Shown here: piece after piece, positions 61,336 through 64,000 of the stretch
Numbering within the stretch: the stretch's first letter is position 1
Layout of the letters: each line of letters begins with the position of its first letter
Source of the DNA: Coenobita brevimanus
Lineage: Eukaryota > Arthropoda > Malacostraca > Decapoda > Coenobitidae
NCBI GenBank assembly: GCA_032717465.1
Contig: CM064681.1
Coordinates: 8,594,332-8,658,331, forward strand
Direction of reading: 5' to 3'
DNA: 64,000 nucleotides
Notes under the pieces: generated by a model
Told to the model about the DNA's origin: nothing
Database searches by the model: none
The model's input: the letters and a program-made list of their open reading frames with translations, nothing else
Position numbers and translations under genes: made by a program

Positions 61336-61827
61336 TCTCTGATTTGAAGTCCAGTACACTCGTAATAATGGACAAAGAATAGGACGAAATGAAACTATTC
61401 TTGGTGAAATGATTAAAGTAATTTAGTACGGTGTTCATATGCAGTGAGGACTCTGAAGAACATACAAGATATTTTTCCTTAGCTGTAAAATATTATGCGA
61501 AACGTCCTCGGATAACGTCAGACAACAGCCTAGGGGAAACCTACAGCTGTAAACTAGATAAATAAATAATTATATAAGTAAATAAATCTATACAACACAG
61601 ATAATGAACCTCTCTATTAAAGTTTCGATCCAGAATTATGAGATTTTCATTTACTTCCAGGTAACGCCAGACTTTATGCATTTAAGAGAATCCCGCTTCA
61701 CTCATGGGGTTAATGTGCAGTATGAAAAATTAAATGGAAAAAGACAGTAGCCAGAAGACCTTCCAGGCCCACGAGAATGAGATTTTGACATGTTACTAAA
61801 CTATGCTTGTTTAACATAACGCAGCAG

Positions 61828-61830
<3 letters not shown>
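61336..61830. other. Mostly unique; one A fragment
   Basis: AGGTAACGCCAGACTTTATG with TTCACTCATGGGGTTAATGT (61,660-61,714) is a deleted A half-copy. Nothing else recognised. Confidence 0.45.

Positions 61831-61902
<72 letters not shown>
61831..61902. repeat. (TG)n microsatellite
   Basis: 36 uninterrupted TG units. Confidence 0.98.
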
Positions 61903-61904
<2 letters not shown>

Positions 61905-61984
61905 CAATCTGTATTTCCCTAACGATTCGCTCACATTAACTGCCCGAATGAATCCGTCGACTTTGACATTCTCCATATTTCTCG

Positions 61985-62215
61985 TCCCCTGTCCATCCCA
62001 CACCAGCGTGCCGGCGGGAGTGGTGTGAATTAAGCGGTGTGGCCTCAGCGTGCTCCACTATGCACCACTCGCCCTGCCTCATTACCAAGTCTGTTTCGTC
62101 CCGCTAGCCTCCAGATTTCAAAAGAGGGGCTCCTCATCGGCTCCATCAGGGCGAGGCACACCGTTTTTGCCTCCTAAAGCCTCTCCTCGCATCCTCCTCC
62201 CCGGCCAAAGCTGAT
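61985..62215. other. GC-richer unique island
   Basis: About 230 bp of non-repetitive, CpG-containing sequence (CCAGCGTGCCGGCGGGAGTG, CGGTGTGGCCTCAGCGTGCT, CATCGGCTCCATCAGGGCGA) in AT-rich surroundings. No open frame or splice pattern is convincing. It could be an unrecognised exon, a regulatory element or old transposon DNA. Confidence 0.3.
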
Positions 62216-62499
62216 CTCACATAAACGGTATCTTTAAGGAGTATGAAAGGATGTATACACCGTGCAAACACTAACTCCGGGCAAGATACATGGTGAAGGG
62301 AATGCTAATATCATAACTGGGTAATAGACGTTAACCAATTTTATAAACAACTTAGGAAATTCATCTACAAACAGAAGTAAGTATATTCTACCAGTGTGTA
62401 TCAACATGTACAGTTACTTTGCACACAGTCGTCTATAATGAAGAGCTGATTATGCTCTCTATAAATGGACACACCAGTATATGAGCACTGTCCACGTAA

Positions 62500-62543
62500 A
62501 TATCTATCTACCTATCTACCTGCCCATCTATCTGTCTATCTAA
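62500..62543. repeat. (CTAT)n tetranucleotide tract
   Basis: TATCTATCTACC and CATCTATCTGTCTATC units; no family B module adjacent. Confidence 0.88.
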
Positions 62544-62704
62544 GGATGGAAATGAAACTTGCGGACATTTTTCTTTGAAGGAATTTATCAGGTATTCGGC
62601 GTTTCGTGTTGGATGGCTTTTTTTTTTTAGGAATGTGGGATTTACAGTCAGTGTCGAGGACTTCAGTAATGCTTTCAACCGGGGTACATCTTTCTTGTTT
62701 TATT

Positions 62705-62836
62705 CTTGTTGTTTCCAAATGATTTCATAAACCGTAGGAGAGATTTTGAAACTGAAAGGGTCATGTATAACCTTCATTAACCCCTTCATTACCAGGGTGG
62801 TCTCCTTGAATGAATAAATGAGTCTGGCAGTAGCAA
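62705..62836. repeat. Element A foldback
   Basis: Left arm CTTGTTGTTTCCAAATGATT, TCATAAACCGTAGGAGAGAT. Centre AACCTTCATTAACCCCTTCA, TTACCAGGG. Right arm TCTCCTTGAATGAATAAATG, AGTCTGGCAGTAGCAAG. Confidence 0.75.
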
Positions 62837-62896
62837 GAAATATACCCCCCCAAAAAAGTCACTGTATTGGAAGGGTACAAAATAAGATATACTCGT

Positions 62897-63011
62897 ACTG
62901 TAAAGGTCTATCTATCTATTTATCTATTGCCAGACGCCTTAATCCCATACAGGGTGGCCACAAACAAATCGCCTCCACGTCACCCTGTCCCCCGCCATTC
63001 ACTGTAAAGGT
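62897..63011 (-). mobile_element. Family B short LINE-tail insertion with perfect 11-bp target-site duplication
   Basis: The insert (62,908-63,000) has the (CTAT)n tail, GCCAGACGCCTTAATCCCAT, AGGGTGGCCACAAACAAATC and GCCTCCACGTCACCCTGTCC. It is flanked by identical actgtaaaggt copies at 62,897-62,907 and 63,001-63,011. Confidence 0.93.
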
Positions 63012-63284
63012 TATAGATGATACTCAAAGTCTCTACGGTACTCAGTTGTAAATACGTGAGTGTATATACAGATTAGCATAAATTTTTACAAGTGGCTCTT
63101 TACCACTGATGCATCCAAAACCTACCAACACCTAAATGAAATAAACAGAGTAACAAATAATGAAAGTATTGAATATAAGACGTCATCAAAACAACGGCAA
63201 GAAAACATGAACCTCTCTAGAATGACCACTCATGTACAGTTGACAACATATGAACCTGGGACAGCATGAGTGTGTAGCAGAGGC

Positions 63285-63438
63285 CTGGCATTTGGTACAC
63301 CTGAAAACCCTGACATAATCACACAGTTGTCACACTTCACATATTTGGTACACTTAACAACCTTCATAATCACATATTTGGTACACTTCACATATCTGGT
63401 ACACTTATCAACCCTGATATAATCACATATTTGTTGGT
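63285..63438 (+). repeat. Short tandem repeat (CACATATTTGGTACACTT unit)
   Basis: About six partial units of CATATTTGGTACACTTCA and AACCTTCATAATCA type. Confidence 0.75.
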
Positions 63439-63598
63439 GGCACTGACAGGATTAAACGGAGGTGTGAAATATTAGCTGAAACAACCAAGGAACTGTTATG
63501 CATGATCGTCGGGAATTGTAGCAAGACCTCTCCACACGGACACTCTCCCAGGATCTTGTGCGGTCAACTGTAAAACCTATTCTTGGAAACACCATATA

Positions 63599-63755
63599 AC
63601 TGTACTCAGCTTAGGGGAAATTCTGAACTGGGGAGGTTTGCTGTACCTATCCTTAACCTCGTCACTAAATGAGGCCTCTGAGGTAAACATAATCGTCTAG
63701 GAGTACTGAAAATAAAGATAATATATAATGTCATCGCACTGAAAGGGTTACGGAA
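63599..63755. repeat. Element A copy with both ends
   Basis: TGTACTCAGCTTAGGGGAAA, TTCTGAACTGGGGAGG, then CCTTAACCTCGTCACTAAAT (63,651), GGTAAACATAATCGTCTAGG and the end CGCACTGAAAGGGTTACGG (63,736-63,754). The second unit is about 105 bp end to end. Confidence 0.8.
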
Positions 63756-64000
63756 TATCAAGTAATTTATCGCTTCTCCCCCTAACAACCTCTCTCCCCT
63801 CCGCCCCGTGAAAAATGGAGGAAATTAAAATAAAATAGCCATTCCATAAAGTAACGATACCAAACTAGAGTACAAAAATGTTGAATGAAAAGACGACGAA
63901 AGGAGGAGCAAGTGGAGGAGAAGGAGAAGAAAATTGAAGACGAAAAGGAATGGTAAAAATGGTCGAAGGAGGGAGGATAAGTATTTAAGAACAGGACGAG

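Overview
This is a eukaryotic, non-coding, extremely repeat-rich window. I find no convincing protein-coding gene, rRNA or intact tRNA gene. Long microsatellites ((GT)n, (GA)n, (AAT)n, (ACT)n, (ATC)n), polypurine and polypyrimidine kilobases, and degenerate transposon pieces account for most of it. Microsatellite density, several interspersed repeat families with vertebrate-unlike ends, and one fragment at 55,981-56,090 of a repeat type I associate with decapod genomes suggest a decapod crustacean (crab, shrimp or crayfish). That is inference; genus cannot be read from the sequence. Nearly all apparent open reading frames are translations of microsatellites or minisatellites.

The dominant structure is one interspersed family, here called element A. 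Its hallmark is the core CCAGACGATTTTATTCAG (reverse: CTGAATAAAATCGTCTGG), flanked by ends resembling TTAACCCCTTCACTAC / GTAGTGAAGGGGTTAA. Dozens of full, half or foldback (head-to-head) copies occur from 10 kb to 63.7 kb in both orientations. Parts of A have been amplified in place into tandem arrays: the terminal part at 10,701-11,074 (36-bp unit), the core at 29,534-29,830 (26-29-bp unit, inside an A copy with both ends visible), a roughly 100-bp version at 50,130-50,600, and a very large array at 31,510-36,745. The large array has a 28-33-bp unit and an invariant AATAAAATCGTCT core, and falls into four successive blocks with different spacers. Microsatellites repeatedly sit inside or beside A copies. 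A roughly 230-bp segment (family D) occurs several times next to A sequence and may be the interior of a longer form.

Other families. Family B is the 3' end of a non-LTR retrotransposon. The longest copies (40,083-40,430 and 47,537-47,918) keep a reverse-transcriptase C-terminal remnant (LRWLGHVERMENERLTRRV). Eight short copies of about 63-200 bp carry (TATC/GATA)n tails, and six of them have recognisable target-site duplications. Family C is a SINE-like element with a (TAC)n tail; the copy at 23,595-23,822 lies in a duplicated locus whose partner is the empty site. Family E has three copies. Family F is a roughly 120-bp tandem repeat with nuclear-receptor-like half-sites. There are two minus-strand tRNA-derived SINE heads.

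Region by region: 0-10 kb has F repeats, B copies, compound microsatellites, a CpG/CRE/GC-box cluster (7,238-7,337) and a four-copy tandem repeat after it. 10-20 kb has A, B, D and E copies, the 36-bp minisatellite and a perfect 107-unit (GT)n. 20-29 kb has a polypurine kilobase, an old duplication with the C insertion, and ATG/AAT microsatellites. 29-38 kb is the A-derived array complex. 38-50 kb has GA/GGA minisatellites and B, D and E copies. 50-64 kb has more A copies, pyrimidine-rich DNA, GT-rich minisatellites and a possible small exon near 59.7 kb. The only non-repetitive reading frame of note is 26,527-26,919, which I do not recognise.
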